Below are positions 40,525 to 52,061 of a DNA stretch of 64,000 nucleotides, piece after piece (within the stretch, counting starts at the first letter, position 1; each line of letters opens with the position of its first letter). The notes under the pieces were generated by a model. That model was not told the origin of the DNA, ran no database searches, and worked only from the letters and a program-made list of their open reading frames with translations. Source of the stretch: Lamellibrachia columna (Eukaryota > Annelida > Polychaeta > Sabellida > Siboglinidae); the NCBI GenBank assembly GCA_963662155.1, contig OY759263.1, positions 20,599,165-20,663,164 of the forward strand, written 5' to 3'. The translations under genes and the position numbers were made by a program.

Positions 40525-41887
40525 GATCTGGGAAACTAGATTTTTCTGGTTATAGTCTATAAAAAAATTACAGTAACACCAACAACAAAGCCTTCAGACT
40601 CCTTACTGAACTAATTCTACTTTCTTGCTAACTTACATCAAGTTTACGAACTATTATAAAAACACAGAAAGTATAATTATTGTTATTGTTATTAATATAT
40701 ATTATATACCTCGTAAAACTAATCTCCATACCATAAATACCACAAGGACATTAGCAGTCAACAAAACAACTACAAACTGTTTTTAGAAAATACATTAATG
40801 TTCTAAGTGTATTTCATGGTAGCGTTCAACAACTAGAACAAATAAAAGTAAACCTGTTTCTCAGATTAAAATGTCTGGAAAATAAAACTGGGCAGCAAGT
40901 TATTTCTGTCCTGGGGCAATCTTTCCCTTGGCAGTAGTTATAGCATGACACACCCCAGCTAACTACCTGTTAATGGTAGACTTTGGTTCATGGGGCAAAC
41001 AGCTGGAGGGGCAGTAAAGAAAATACCCCAGCAGAGGTACAACAACAAACCAGTGTGCCCCAATGGTCCCCTGCACCTCTGATAAGACCAGCTGAGTCAC
41101 CTTCAAGTGTCTTTAACTTTTCCTCTTTTCGCCACAACTCATGTTGAATCAGTCAAACTTTTCAAGAAACTATGCAGGATTAGTCACAGCAAAAGCTATT
41201 CGGTGAAAAAAATTGGTGTGTTAGAGAAAAAACGTCCTGCAAGGATGTTTAAAGTGTTGACCTGAATCGAGTTTGGTGGAATGATTTAAAGGCTGCTGGC
41301 TCCATCTCCAGAGAGTCGGGTTACAAGTGGGGCCACAACCACAGAGGTATGGGGCACCTGGTTTTGATAAACCGTGGCAATACCTTTGAGGATCCGGGTA
41401 GACATTTAAGCGAAAGATAAGGTGCTGCTTTGGCGACAGTCTGTCCCGTGGCCACTGACCCAGCATTTGTAATGCCAACCTGTCATAAACATCTCTGCTA
41501 CTGCGTCAAAGATACCCGGATTGCGTTCGTTCATGGGGACAACAAAAACCATAGGTAAAAAACAGGCAGCTGACAGGCACCTCAACTGGTGGAACCGGGG
41601 TCACTTTCCCATGCCCCGAAAGTGCTGTCACACGTGTGATGTCATCGAAATGTCACCAGAGAGCACCTTGGATTGGGCCTACCTTAATCTGGAGTGACCT
41701 GACACGGGCTGATTACAACAGATGGTTTGTCTCAACTCAGCACATTCACATGTTTATAGGCCCCAAGAAAAACATCAAGATTGAGATCAAGTGACTTAAT
41801 GAGAATAGGAGGGAAGTCCTGTGCATTGAGATAAAGCTCAGTGATCAGCCCTGGGATAAGGTAAACACCCACAGGCTGTTTGTGCAG
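38128..41887. other. No gene seen; CpG-normal island at 39220-39620
   Basis: 39220-39620 has frequent CG dinucleotides and a palindromic CRE TGACGTCA at 39231-39238. 38240-38420, 40080-40270 and 40900-41120 are GC-balanced. No exon or transposon motif recognised. Confidence 0.45.
40450..40519. repeat. (TA)n microsatellite
   Basis: About 70 bp of pure alternating TA. Confidence 0.95.
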
Positions 41888-42128
41888 TTTACCCCACCTT
41901 GTCATGCAGCGTTCATCCCACCTTGTCAGGGTTCATCCCACCTTGTCAGGGTTTACCCCCCTTGTCCTGAGTTTATCCCACACTGTCCTGAGTTCATCCC
42001 ACCTTTTCATAAGTTCATCCCACCTTGTCCTGAATTCATCCCACCTTGTCCTGAGTTCATCCCACTTTGTCTTGAATTCATCCCACCTTGTCTGAGTTTA
42101 TCCCACATTGCCCAGGTTTATCCCACCA
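41888..42128. repeat. 21-bp minisatellite
   Basis: Tandem unit ttcatcccaccttgtcctga with drift toward gtttatcccac at the ends; about 11 units. The 21-bp period keeps frames open on the plus strand (SSHLVLSSSHLV), but no start, splice or conservation signal supports coding. Confidence 0.93.
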
Positions 42129-42293
42129 GGATTTTTTGCTCAAAATATATATGCCTAGTTCCTACAAACCATTTGTACCGAGTTGTACTGTAGATATCTT
42201 TCAATATATTCAGCACAAGTTTTGTACTTTATGTAATGACCAGAGGTAAAAAACAGGCAGCTGACAGGTACAATAAACCAATATGTAGTAGAG

Positions 42294-42455
<162 letters not shown>

Positions 42456-43278
42456 TATTTTTGTGGCTCTATTATGTTTACTCATTTGTACTATACACAA
42501 TCATGTTAACATTAATTAACATATTAAAATGAATGCATATACCTCTAGTTTTACTTTTAATAATAATAATGTAATGACATATATCTCATAAACAAGAAAA
42601 TAATAGATGTCTATGTAGCTGTAAATGGTACAATATATAGATATTGATACAAGGTAGAGGGGAAATGTCCTAGATTAACTTCCCACCTTTGTTCCTTATC
42701 CATATAGGTAAATTTGGAAGTAATGATGAACATGGGAGATATCAAGTTTCGGGGTATATTTTATTTCTCCCTCTCCCCAAAAATATTAATTATCTTCTGA
42801 GGGTAAAATCTTAGGGTAAGAAACTGTGGCATCAGTAATCTGACTTATCCTGCGCAACCAAGAACACATTAAATATGTTATCAGTCTCAAATTAGACAAA
42901 CATACTAAATATATTTAACAGCACACAGCACAGAAAAATATATGCTTCACTACATAGAAAAGGAACAAAGCATTGATACCTAATCAAAAGGGAAGACATC
43001 TGAACCATGAAAAATAACCTAACCTACTTTCCTATCCTAATTTGGTCCTGTGTTTACGTTAGTCATACTTATATTAAGAGCTTTCCAATTTACAATTGCT
43101 CATCTTAGTAATTATTAATTATAATAAATGATAATGAACATTTATTTATTTGATTTGGCACTGTTTTTAAGGAAACTGTATATTATGCACTAAACCCTGA
43201 ATGAATATGAATAAATAAAAAAGTATTATTAATAATGACTATTTCCAAACTAACAAATAATTAACAAGTAATTTAATG

Positions 43279-43341
<63 letters not shown>

Positions 43342-43789
43342 TAATAAAAATTCAAGTACAACTATAACATAACGTATACAGTTACATTAACTGACATTTA
43401 TTATTTTACCTGTTGTTTGGCAAAGGACTACTGTCAATAAAATGTTTTGTTTATTTCTTTGTCAAATAAATTAACATTTTAATACTACTGATAAATATAT
43501 CAATGTTGCCATATTTCTAAATTGTTTGTTATAATTACTTAAATTCAAGGTATCAAACCAGCTTATAAATTAAATGTATTCTTGTGTAAGAAAAGAAATG
43601 ACTCTTGCAAAACAAGAGCTGAAACAACCAGAAACAGAAACATTATAGAAGTGTCAATGAGATGAAATTACTCCCATGCAACAACTCTTAGCTTAAAACT
43701 TTACACTGGTTTGTCAGGTGATTCATAGATTAGCCACATTCCTTCTCAAAAAACTGCAGACAGTCTAAGGTGCACAGCTCGTGCAAAAC
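42456..43789. other. Nothing recognised apart from (TA)n
   Basis: AT-rich DNA between the TA tract and the ZEB CpG-rich region. Confidence 0.45.
43283..43338. repeat. (TA)n microsatellite
   Basis: Pure TA tract about 450 bp from the start of the ZEB CpG-rich region. Confidence 0.95.
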
Positions 43790-45480
43790 ATCCGCATGTG
43801 AATGTTATCGCAGCGCGCAGCCTTCTCCCCTGCGTCTGCTGTTTACACCTGCGATTCATTAATAAACGCCTGTCAGATTGGTGGGTTGTCGTTCCCTTCC
43901 CCCGCTCCCAAACAGCTTGTGTCACATGCTTCCCGCACAGGCACCGGGGCGCGGCAACGGGGCGCCGACCAAAATTGGCCCCTTCGTCGCCCGGTTCCGT
44001 AACGACATTAGACGCGGCGTTAATCCGAAGGTTGTCATCGCCGCCCGAGCCGGGTTCGCGACCCGGACGTCAGTAGCCCCCATTAAACCGCAACTGCCAA
44101 AATCCGAAAACGGGATGCGTAGTTGTGAATACTAAATAGCGCAATCATTTTTTAAAGCATTACGCAATATTCGTCACAAATACAACACACAAAACGACGT
44201 GTTAACGATTTGTAGTACAATTTCACTACGTATACGACGTTAAATGGCGTCAAAACAGCGCCTCCCCCGAACATTTACCGTGTCACCAAAAATAATTCAG
44301 TAAACGAACTAACACAAACACCTGAAAAAATAAGCGTCAGAACACCACACGTACGCTCGGATAATTCGATGGATTTTACACACAAAATATGCGTATCGTG
44401 ACAGCGATGCCTTTCCGATGGGAGACTTGGTCAGGCTTGACAGAAAAGTAAAATAGTTCAAATCAAGATGCCAACGGAGTAAGGGCAAGCCGCCGCTGCA
44501 TCATCCCGGACCCAGCATCCGCACCTGCGGCAGAGGTGATGCGGAGGCGAATTTCATTGGCGAAACGGTGCCGCGACCGGCCGTGAAACTTGGCGACCGA
44601 AGCCGTCCGATAGCGAGCTAGTGTCGCAGACAAACGAAACAGTTCTCCTACCGTTTTTGCGTCTTGGATTCGGCTGTTTTCGACGTCCGCACCTGGACAA
44701 CGCCACCTCCACCGTCTCTGCCATATTTTCATTGCATTCAAAGAGCAAACAATGCGCATGTACTAAACGTGTAATGCGATCTGAGTTTCCGGTCGCTCGG
44801 CTGTCAAATTGCGATTTATGACGCGCGGTGATCCTACGTGGATTTGGCATTGTGATAGCGCGCGAATACCTTGAAACGGGGCGTGCGATTCGCCGTTGGC
44901 GCCTAGGTGGCCGGACAGTGGCTTTATTTGGATTACGCGCATCGGACGCCGACAGACGCGGAACACGGGACGGATTTGACACGGAGACAAAACCTGGGGG
45001 CGTGAAAGTGACACACCCCCAAACCTGTGCCGCACGCGACTCGCGCGCACCTTTGATGTCACTCCGCGTCGCTGCAACAACGACCGTTGTCATCTCGCCG
45101 GCACGCGGATACGGAAGCCACGTTTTGCCCGGCGTTTCTCCACGTGCAATAAGTGGAATATATTGCACTTTGTAGATCGTCATGTACACGTAGATGTCGC
45201 ACTGTTCTATAAATGTACGATATGTGTACTTTGTCCTTGACCTTTGTGGCACCTGTGCGCAGGGATATATTGGTTCCAGCACGTGTGTGGTGTGCGCAGG
45301 TTAAATTGTAACAATACCGCTCCGGTGCTTTAAGTTAAGTGTGACAATCCTGTCAGAACTCCGATGGTGATTTGTTATATTTATATGAATTACTTAGTAC
45401 GTTTAGTGATACCTTGACGAAAGGTGGCGTAATTCCAGCTCGGGTTTAGCTGAAAATGTTGGCGGTTGGACGACAGAAGG
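43790..45480 (-). promoter_or_regulatory. CpG-rich promoter region around ZEB exon 1
   Basis: This is the only broad CpG-rich, GC-balanced stretch in the window, with dense CG dinucleotides at 43920-44060, 44480-44700 and 44820-45130, flanked by AT-rich DNA on both sides. It contains the ZEB exon, so the transcription start is inferred at higher coordinates than 44724. CACCTG/CAGGTG E-boxes, the motif bound by ZEB and Snail proteins, lie at 43715, 43846, 44319, 44522, 44690 and 45250, more than expected by chance in about 1.6 kb. No convincing TATA box was identified. Exact TSS and island limits are estimates. Confidence 0.55.
44652..44724 (-). CDS. ZEB: First coding exon of a ZEB/zfh-1 family zinc-finger homeobox repressor
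   Basis: The minus-strand ATG at 44724 opens 24 codons plus one nucleotide. The peptide starts MAETVEVALS and continues RCGRRKQPNPRRKN, closely matching the N-terminus of vertebrate ZEB1/ZEB2 (RCKRRKQANPRR). The exon ends in aaaaacG followed by GTAGGA, a splice donor that leaves a phase-1 split glycine or valine codon, exactly where ZEB exon 1 ends in vertebrates. ATG context is strong (A at -3, G at +4). ZEB proteins are nuclear C2H2/homeodomain repressors that bind CACCTG E-boxes and recruit CtBP; none of those domains lies in this exon. The frame stays open upstream to about 45282 with other ATGs, but only this start matches the family. I found no exon 2 in the 44.6 kb downstream, which fits the very long first intron of vertebrate ZEB genes. 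Family call fairly sure; ZEB1/ZEB2-type orthology not resolvable. Confidence 0.8.
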
Positions 45481-46670
45481 CGCCCGCAATGAAATGGTGG
45501 CGCCATCACTCGACAAACATATAACTACATTGAAATGAGATACAATTTATTTTGTGTCGCTTTTGTTATGAAAACCTTATGGATTATCAAACCACAACGG
45601 GGATTTCCGACACATGCGTATTTCGATTATGTAAACAAACCTAACAATGGATGGCCGCACGTTTTACTACCCTCGCACGTTCAAATTCACGCCTTAAAAA
45701 GGAACACAGTATAAAGGCAATCGAGGTACCGGCAACTGGTTATTGTGCAATGGTTGGGACCATTTTTGCTATTCTTAAGAAATATGCTATTTAAACAAAA
45801 TCTTACGAAAATTTGCACATGAAATCGATATTCTAAGTTATTAAGTGTGACTAAATATTATTTAGTGCAACCAAACTACTAGAAATAGTTTTTGTGACAT
45901 ACATGCATGTACTTGCTATTATCGAACAACAGAAAGACGTTTCGCAAAAAGACGCCACTGGCACTGTACAAAATTGATACGCCTGTCTGTTCTTCTGGTG
46001 GTTAGGTGTTCCTATGGCATAGGTGTCAATATTACCAATTTCTAGTGGGAAATACCGCTTTTCCCTTGGCTTTGTCCTCTCCCGCTTGTTGGACGAATGT
46101 CCCGCTTTTTGTAATGTTCTAAATCTAAAACAAAAAATCTCAATAAAATCGGCCTATTTGTGGCCATTCTATGTATATTTTATTTCTTTGGTCTCGAGAC
46201 CAGCACTAAAATGGGGACCCGTAAAACAATACGTTAAAAAATTATGAAGGTTAAGTAGAAGAGCTACCCTGCCTTTCATGAGCACTGTTCTGCTTTTCAA
46301 TGAGCTGAAGTTGAGTGTAGGACATAGCCCTTCACATAGCCCCTCTATGTGTGAACTACTAATGTATTGGTATAAGTTGTTTGTGAGACACAATGTCGGT
46401 ACATTTTCTGAGTGGATTAATTTGGATTTCAATGGCTGTAATGGATACTCTAAGCATATATCTGAGCTCGTGTTTGGTTCTTTTGAATAAAAGGGATGAT
46501 TTAGTTTAGGAGGTTGCAGGTGCACAAACAAATGCTTTGAAATGGCTTCTATGAGTAGATTTATATTTAATGTTTTTAGATATATGTGACTGAATAATTT
46601 TAAATAAACAAATTGCAGAAAAAATTATGTTATTGCACTGCAATTATAGTCAAAATAATACTGACCGTGA
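45481..46670. other. Upstream of ZEB promoter; no gene recognised
   Basis: A possible non-autonomous element spans 46019-46794, bounded by an 11-bp inverted repeat (ataggtgtcaa/ttgacacctat). The opposite open frames at 46169-46531 and 46278-46490 have no recognisable product. Confidence 0.4.
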
Positions 46671-46780
46671 AGGGTTTTGTCCGTGAGAGGTTATGTCCGT
46701 GAGGGTTTTTTGTCCAGAGGGGTAATGTCCGTGAGGGGTTTTGTCTGTGAGGGGTTTTGTCCGCGAGGGGTTATGTCCCG
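46671..46780 (+). repeat. GGGGTTTTGTCC phrase repeat, locus 4
   Basis: Seven phrases of ttttgtccgtgaggggtt type. They end just before ttgacacctat (46784-46794), which is an 11-bp inverted match to ataggtgtcaa at 46019-46029. Confidence 0.8.
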
Positions 46781-46847
46781 ATGTTGACACCTATGTGTTC
46801 CCAGTGTAAATATTTTATAATTTCTGGCGTACGCACGCACGCACGTT

Positions 46848-47592
46848 TCTCTGGATGTAATCATTGTAACAAAAGCATGTCGCCATTCTTTGTACCATCT
46901 CTGATTTGTCAATGAGGACTTGGGTGTAGAGATGTCATACGGATGTAGAGTATTCCAGAAGCGGACGAACAAGGGATGTGCATAAGCAATTGTGTTGTTT
47001 TTATGGCATGAGTACAGGTTCTGCCTATCGAAAGTAAGAGTATTGTTTGCTGGAGCTATAATCTGATGGATGTGTTTATTCCAGGTGAGATCTTTGGTGA
47101 TACAAACTCCTTCATGGTGATGGTTGTCAATGTCCTGTATATTGAATCTCCCAGTGTCCAGTTAAAGTGTTTCACGGTTTTTGCATATGTGACTCTTATA
47201 ACAATTAAAACATTCCTGGCGCTTAAAGTGCATTTGTCAGTCCTGTTCCTATTTCACTAGTGTGTTTACGTCTTTTTTTTGTAGCACTTAATTAAAAAAA
47301 TTCTCTATAAAAGACACAATCGTCTGTGGACATACGGTCTCTGTGTAGTGAATGTTGTCTGACGTAGTCCCCTATACTAGGAAAAATAAAAGCCCCAGCA
47401 CTGTGCCCTGTAGGAGGTCCGAAACTATATCGGCCGGAGTTGCCCGCAACTTCATCGGTCCAAGTGACACTTGATAAAAGTAGAAATATATGTGTGTTTT
47501 GTTATGAATGACATATAGGTCTGTTTCATTTAATTAGAAGCCGGTTATGGGGAAAGTATCATGCTTTTGAGAAATCCATTATTATGACACTG
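46848..47592 (-). pseudogene. LINE B remnant, reverse orientation
   Basis: This stretch aligns at the nucleotide level with the intact LINE B RT region at about 56685-57450. Examples are ctttgtaccatctct, atgtgtttattccaggtgag for the WNKHIHRI region, and the segments encoding the catalytic box and GVPQGTVLGP. It is full of substitutions, small indels and stops. Both ends are truncated relative to LINE B. It sits about 2 kb upstream of ZEB exon 1. Confidence 0.75.
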
Positions 47593-47599
47593 GGTAGGA

Positions 47600-47770
47600 G
47601 CTAATTCCGGCTCTCGATCTGTTTTCTAACTCAAGCCTGTCACCTTTCTTTAGAGTTGGTATACCAATCCTATCGACTTTCAGGCTTTTTATATAGGACC
47701 AACATCTTTTAGGCGAGTTAGATTGGAACAGACGGACGAAATACATCTCCTGTGTGCATTTCTTGTCTCC
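47600..47770 (-). pseudogene. LINE linker fragment (endonuclease-RT spacer), different family
   Basis: Minus-strand reading gives EMYFVRLFQSNSPKRCWSYI, then KSLKVDRIGIPTLKKGDRL. The SNSPKRFWSYIKSLK-x-D-x-IGIPxLK pattern is characteristic of the spacer preceding the RT domain in a widespread invertebrate LINE group. It is joined directly to the LINE B remnant, so LINE B may have inserted into it. Confidence 0.6.
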
Positions 47771-48254
47771 CTATAATATTATGTGGTCTTATGGTCTTTG
47801 CAAAATGTGTCGTAACTTGCTTGGTCTCCCTGTTTTGTGTGTGTGTTGTTGCTTACGTTTGTGTAATAATTTGTAATTTCCTATTCAAGGCTTTTGCTTA
47901 TACATGTAATTAGAAATGTCGTGGAAAAGCCATAACATTAACCCCAAGCCTAGATCCATTGCAACACATGGCGATGCTCAGCAAACGCTGCTGCCACCTA
48001 ACGAATGCGTTAGTACTAAATATGAAAGCGCGACTATCCTTTGTTTTTTTGTGTGACTAGGTTACACACGTCCGTCGAGCAGCAAACTAGTATGCATTTC
48101 TGCATGTGCAAATGCATTGTCTTCATCCCGTAGCTTCGTGAGTTTTTCCGCGAACGCGTGCAAATAATGCTATCGCCAATTGCGGCATGCATGTGTTTTC
48201 CCGTTGGCTAAGCTAATATTTTCTGGTAAAGAAGCCACAGTGACGCCTTCTGGA

Positions 48255-48560
48255 GAGTGGCTCACCACTCGAATGGACCTCGGTACCTAGGAGGAAATAC
48301 TGCCAATCTGCGCCCAAAGTTAGCGTATTAATCGATTAAGCAGCGGCCATTTGATTGAAGCAATCTGAAGTCTCAAGTAATTATACTGCAAACAGCCCAA
48401 TCCTGGACTAACGCAGGAGTTTGGACCAACGGATTTGGTGTCTCTTCCGAAAGACACAGGCAAAGTGGAATGAATGAAATCTCCAAGCTTCTAACAACCG
48501 CCCTCTCGATGGACAGACGGGTGCTCTAACCATCAGACCACCGCTCCGCTATGATCGAGC
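48255..48560 (-). mobile_element. tRNA-derived SINE
   Basis: Read on the minus strand from about 48550: gcggtggtctgatggttaga, then gcacccgtctgtccatcgag form a tRNA-like head with an A box and decayed B box. The body contains cactttgcctgtg and ctttcggaagagacacc, resembling the conserved CTTTCGGATGAGACG body segment of many animal SINEs. It runs to about 48255 near gtgagccactctccag. Tail and target duplication were not resolved. Confidence 0.55.
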
Positions 48561-49397
48561 AATGGGAGGGGTGTCCTATTCCAGTGACACACAATTCTCT
48601 TTCGATACAATGGGTAGTTATAAACATTTCTTTTAGGCTATACAACTCCAATACCACACGTCTTAGAAAGACAGCCTCTGAAAACCACAAGAAAGGAAGA
48701 GTTTCACGTGCGTGTGTACATTGTGATAACAACTCGCCATTTGTCGAATGTTACTGATCTTTCATCGACTCGTATTATTAATTATTGTCAAGATGTAACG
48801 TGCATGCGTGTGTGTCCTTAAATTTGAATTGTATTGATAAAGACCAAAGACTCATTTCTTTCGAACCGCATTTTAGTATATATCTTGCAGACCGTCGAAC
48901 ACTGTATTGTGTATAGTTGATCTACGCATTGAAATTAAATAAATAAATGTTTACTTTTACTTTACTTTTTTTAATTTACTTTTTATTATTCAAGTCTATT
49001 TATTAATTATAATTGTTTATTATTAATATAATTATCAGTTCAATACTTGCACCTGATGTGTGCGTACGTGCGTGCGTGCGTGCGTGCGTGCGTGCGTGAA
49101 ATCTGTGATTTCTGTATTTATTATACAATGTCAATGTATGCGCACATACGAAAAGGCTGAATGTGTCAAACCTTTGACACAATTAATAAAATTAATATTC
49201 TGCCAATTCTTAGCTTGGTTTTATTGTTTTTATTTTGGCAATTGCCAACAAACCACAATTTCATCAATGATCAACTGAATAAACATGAATGACATAGAAT
49301 ATATACAGTGCTCGAAGAGCCGTTTATGCAGTTACAAGCTACAATCATTACAACAATGCTTTCACAATCTCTTCATAACAGAACACTTTTATCAAAT

Positions 49398-49471
49398 GAC
49401 TGTTCAAATTACTGTTCAAATAACTGTTCAAATGACTGTTCAAATGACTGTTCAAATGACTGTTCAAATGG
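49398..49471. repeat. 12-bp tandem repeat, about 6 units
   Basis: Unit atgactgttcaa with attactgttcaa and ataactgttcaa variants. The period is a multiple of three, so local frames stay open (NDCS); no support for a gene. Confidence 0.9.
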
Positions 49472-49921
49472 AACACCGAGAAAACAGACAATGGTAATAC
49501 TACTACAAAAATCAATTGAATAAAGAATCATCACAATAAACACTATCAAAATGAGGTAACTGTGACAATATAGGGATCATCACAATAATTTCATCCACTG
49601 AAATATTTACTAATTAATATTTACTAATAACTATGATCTATCCATCGTGTATGTGTTAATTCTTTAGCAAACATTTAAATCAAATAAAAAATATTAATAT
49701 CTTATTTACGGAGTTGTAAAAAGCGAGGATTATGTGGAAATGGCCCCCTTCGATTATCCCTGCCTAAGGATGAAGGTGAAGGTGAACAAGAGAACGCTGC
49801 TATTGCGAAGGAAGTAATAATAAAATGTACGGCTTCTTACTGAAATTTGGAAGGTGCTTTTCTTGGTCTTTTACTCTGACATATGCAACAAAGCCATAGT
49901 ACAAGTGTATCAGAGGGTTTT

Positions 49922-50640
49922 TTAACATCTCCGATGATACCACTTGCCACACCGGTCACAAGCCACCATGTCACCAAAAACTCCAGGAAGGCCACAAGGA
50001 CATAGAAGCTGTATTGAAAATCTTTCCATGTCCATTTTTATTTCATTAGGTTGAGAGATTTGTGGAAAAGGGATAAACTGTTTTGATTTTAAACATCATT
50101 TAATGCTTTCTACAGTTTGCCATGTCAAAGTTCTACAATCGTTATTGTATTTCCAGTTCATTATAACCACTTATACACAATTCAGCAACATTGGTTATAG
50201 CAAATACACCACAATCTACTGTGCCAGCTCTTGTTGTTATACATCAAACATCCCAAGTTCCTTTATCCCACACCCATATGTGCAAGCTAACTGTATCTAA
50301 CTTTATATAAACTGTCCAACACGTAGACTCGGGCCCCCTTTCCTTGTACACACAGTGTTACACACTACGCTGCTGCCTTGACCATTGTCATGTATTTGTG
50401 CTGTGCTGTGCTCCACGTGATTCAAATTTGATTTGTTCATCAAATATTTGTGCCAATAGTGTAGTTTGGAAACCATTGATATTTGGGAAATCAGTAATTA
50501 AGGTTTTATTTATCAAGTCAAATATGTCTGATGCTAATTCTTTATTGTCTAGGATTTCTGTATCTACGTTTTTCTCTTACAAAATTAGATTTTATCCAAC
50601 TTCAATGTAAGTCCAACCGTAGCTTTACTAGTGTGATTTC
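49922..50640 (-). pseudogene. Transposon-derived Ulp1/C48-like cysteine protease with PHD finger, decayed
   Basis: Minus-strand reading from about 50560 gives ELASDIFDLINKT, TDFPNINGFQTTLLAQIF, IHDNGQGSSVVCN, RVYVLDSLYK (Asp codon 50316-50314) and GTVDCGVFAIANVAELC (Cys codon 50213-50211). This is the order of a Ulp1-type C48 peptidase. The usual catalytic His-Trp is replaced (GSSVV). About 60 codons further on comes CPCGLP, FGDMVACDRCGKWYHRRC (50002-49925), a PHD finger, then TAA. At least three frameshifts or stops lie between pieces, so it is not expressed as one protein. Ulp1 and PHD domains together are, as I recall, reported for Ginger DNA transposons; no integrase was seen here. Confidence 0.7.
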
Positions 50641-51198
50641 GACATATTGCAGTTTCTGTAGTTTCCTGTGCGACTGGCTGAAATACTTTTTCAACATTTC
50701 CAATATCAAATGTCACCCTTTTTAGTAGTAACTTTGTTTAAATCTGTAGTTTCCAATAGGAACATTCAAATCCAGTGGACTACTCATACTGCATGACAAA
50801 CCAATCGAGCCTAAGCCAAATACTAAGATCAAACACAATTAAAAGACTACAAAGCCTCCAAATTCCTCACCTTGTTGTGTGGTAATTGTTTGCAATATGA
50901 CGTAGAATAACAATGAAAAACTTCACAGTATAGCCAAGTGATTAGGAACATCAAATGATATAAATCAACTCTGCTCTGCTCTCATTTTACGATTCGTTGT
51001 GATTCTTATTAATGTGTCGATCATTCGATGACTTTCAACTGACAATAATTAATAATGCTACTGTTATGAATATCCGCGATTGAGCGATAGCGCTGGCGCT
51101 GCAATATTAAAAGATCGGTAATATTCGACAAATGTCTAGTTGTTATTTAACCTTTATTTTATATTTATGTTAAACTATTGATCAAAGACATCACAATG
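50641..51198. other. Possible 5' continuation of the C48/PHD element, then unique DNA
   Basis: Minus-strand codons at 50640-50720 (TFDIGNVEKVFQPV) stay open and may belong to the transposon ORF, but no domain is recognisable. The remainder shows nothing. Confidence 0.35.
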
Positions 51199-51306
<108 letters not shown>

Positions 51307-51583
51307 AAAAGCAACAACAATAACTACAGCGCATGTAAATCGTGAGCACGGCACTGTTACGCATCCTTTTTAAATCTTGCCCGCCTTTCTCGCCTTTTAC
51401 TTGCCCGCCTTTTAGAGATGAACCTTGTGTTTTACATATCAATCGAGATAAGAAGAAACTATTACTACAGCTGACGCCGATAAAGAATCTGCCCTTGTCG
51501 CCTACCCGTGTCCTTTGTCCTGTGAATTCTTTAGACATAGATTGAATTCTTTAGACGTTGCGCCTTGGTGCAACACATGAAAC

Positions 51584-51995
51584 GTGTGATTGCCGCGCGA
51601 TGTCACGCCGACGAGCATTTGTCAAGCAGCTGGCGCGATGGCCGTGATCGTATAGTGGTTAGTACTTCTCGTTGTGGCCGAGAGAACCCAGGTTCGAATC
51701 CTGGTCACGGCAGAGAGCTGTGAAATCTCTCTGTCATGGCATGTCAGCTTTATTTTTGTTGGCTAATTTAAGAATTTTTTCTAAAGCAGTATTTTATTAC
51801 TATGCGGGTCTGTCCCCAGCTAGTCTGTAAAATCTTAAGTTATTAATCTCTCTGTCATGGCATGTCAGTTTTTCTTTTGTATGCTGATGTAAGAAAGCTT
51901 CAACTGGTATTTTATTAGTACATTGCACGGGATGTTCAACTGCTAATGTGTCATGCGTTCTTAAGCGCCATGTTTTGCCACATATATTATTTTGG

Positions 51996-52061
<66 letters not shown>

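Noticed and set aside
41880..42193. Frames of 71-103 codons with SSHLVL-type repeats
   Set aside because: A 21-bp tandem repeat keeps frames open in more than one register; no host gene signal.
43798..44135. Overlapping plus-strand frames of 66-92 codons in the CpG-rich region
   Set aside because: All three plus frames are open because the DNA is GC-rich; no motif, and it lies in presumed ZEB intron 1 on the opposite strand.
44554..45282. 242-codon minus-strand open frame across the ZEB exon
   Set aside because: CpG-rich DNA has few stops. Only codons from 44724 to 44652 match ZEB and the rest has no recognisable product. It runs past a good splice donor.
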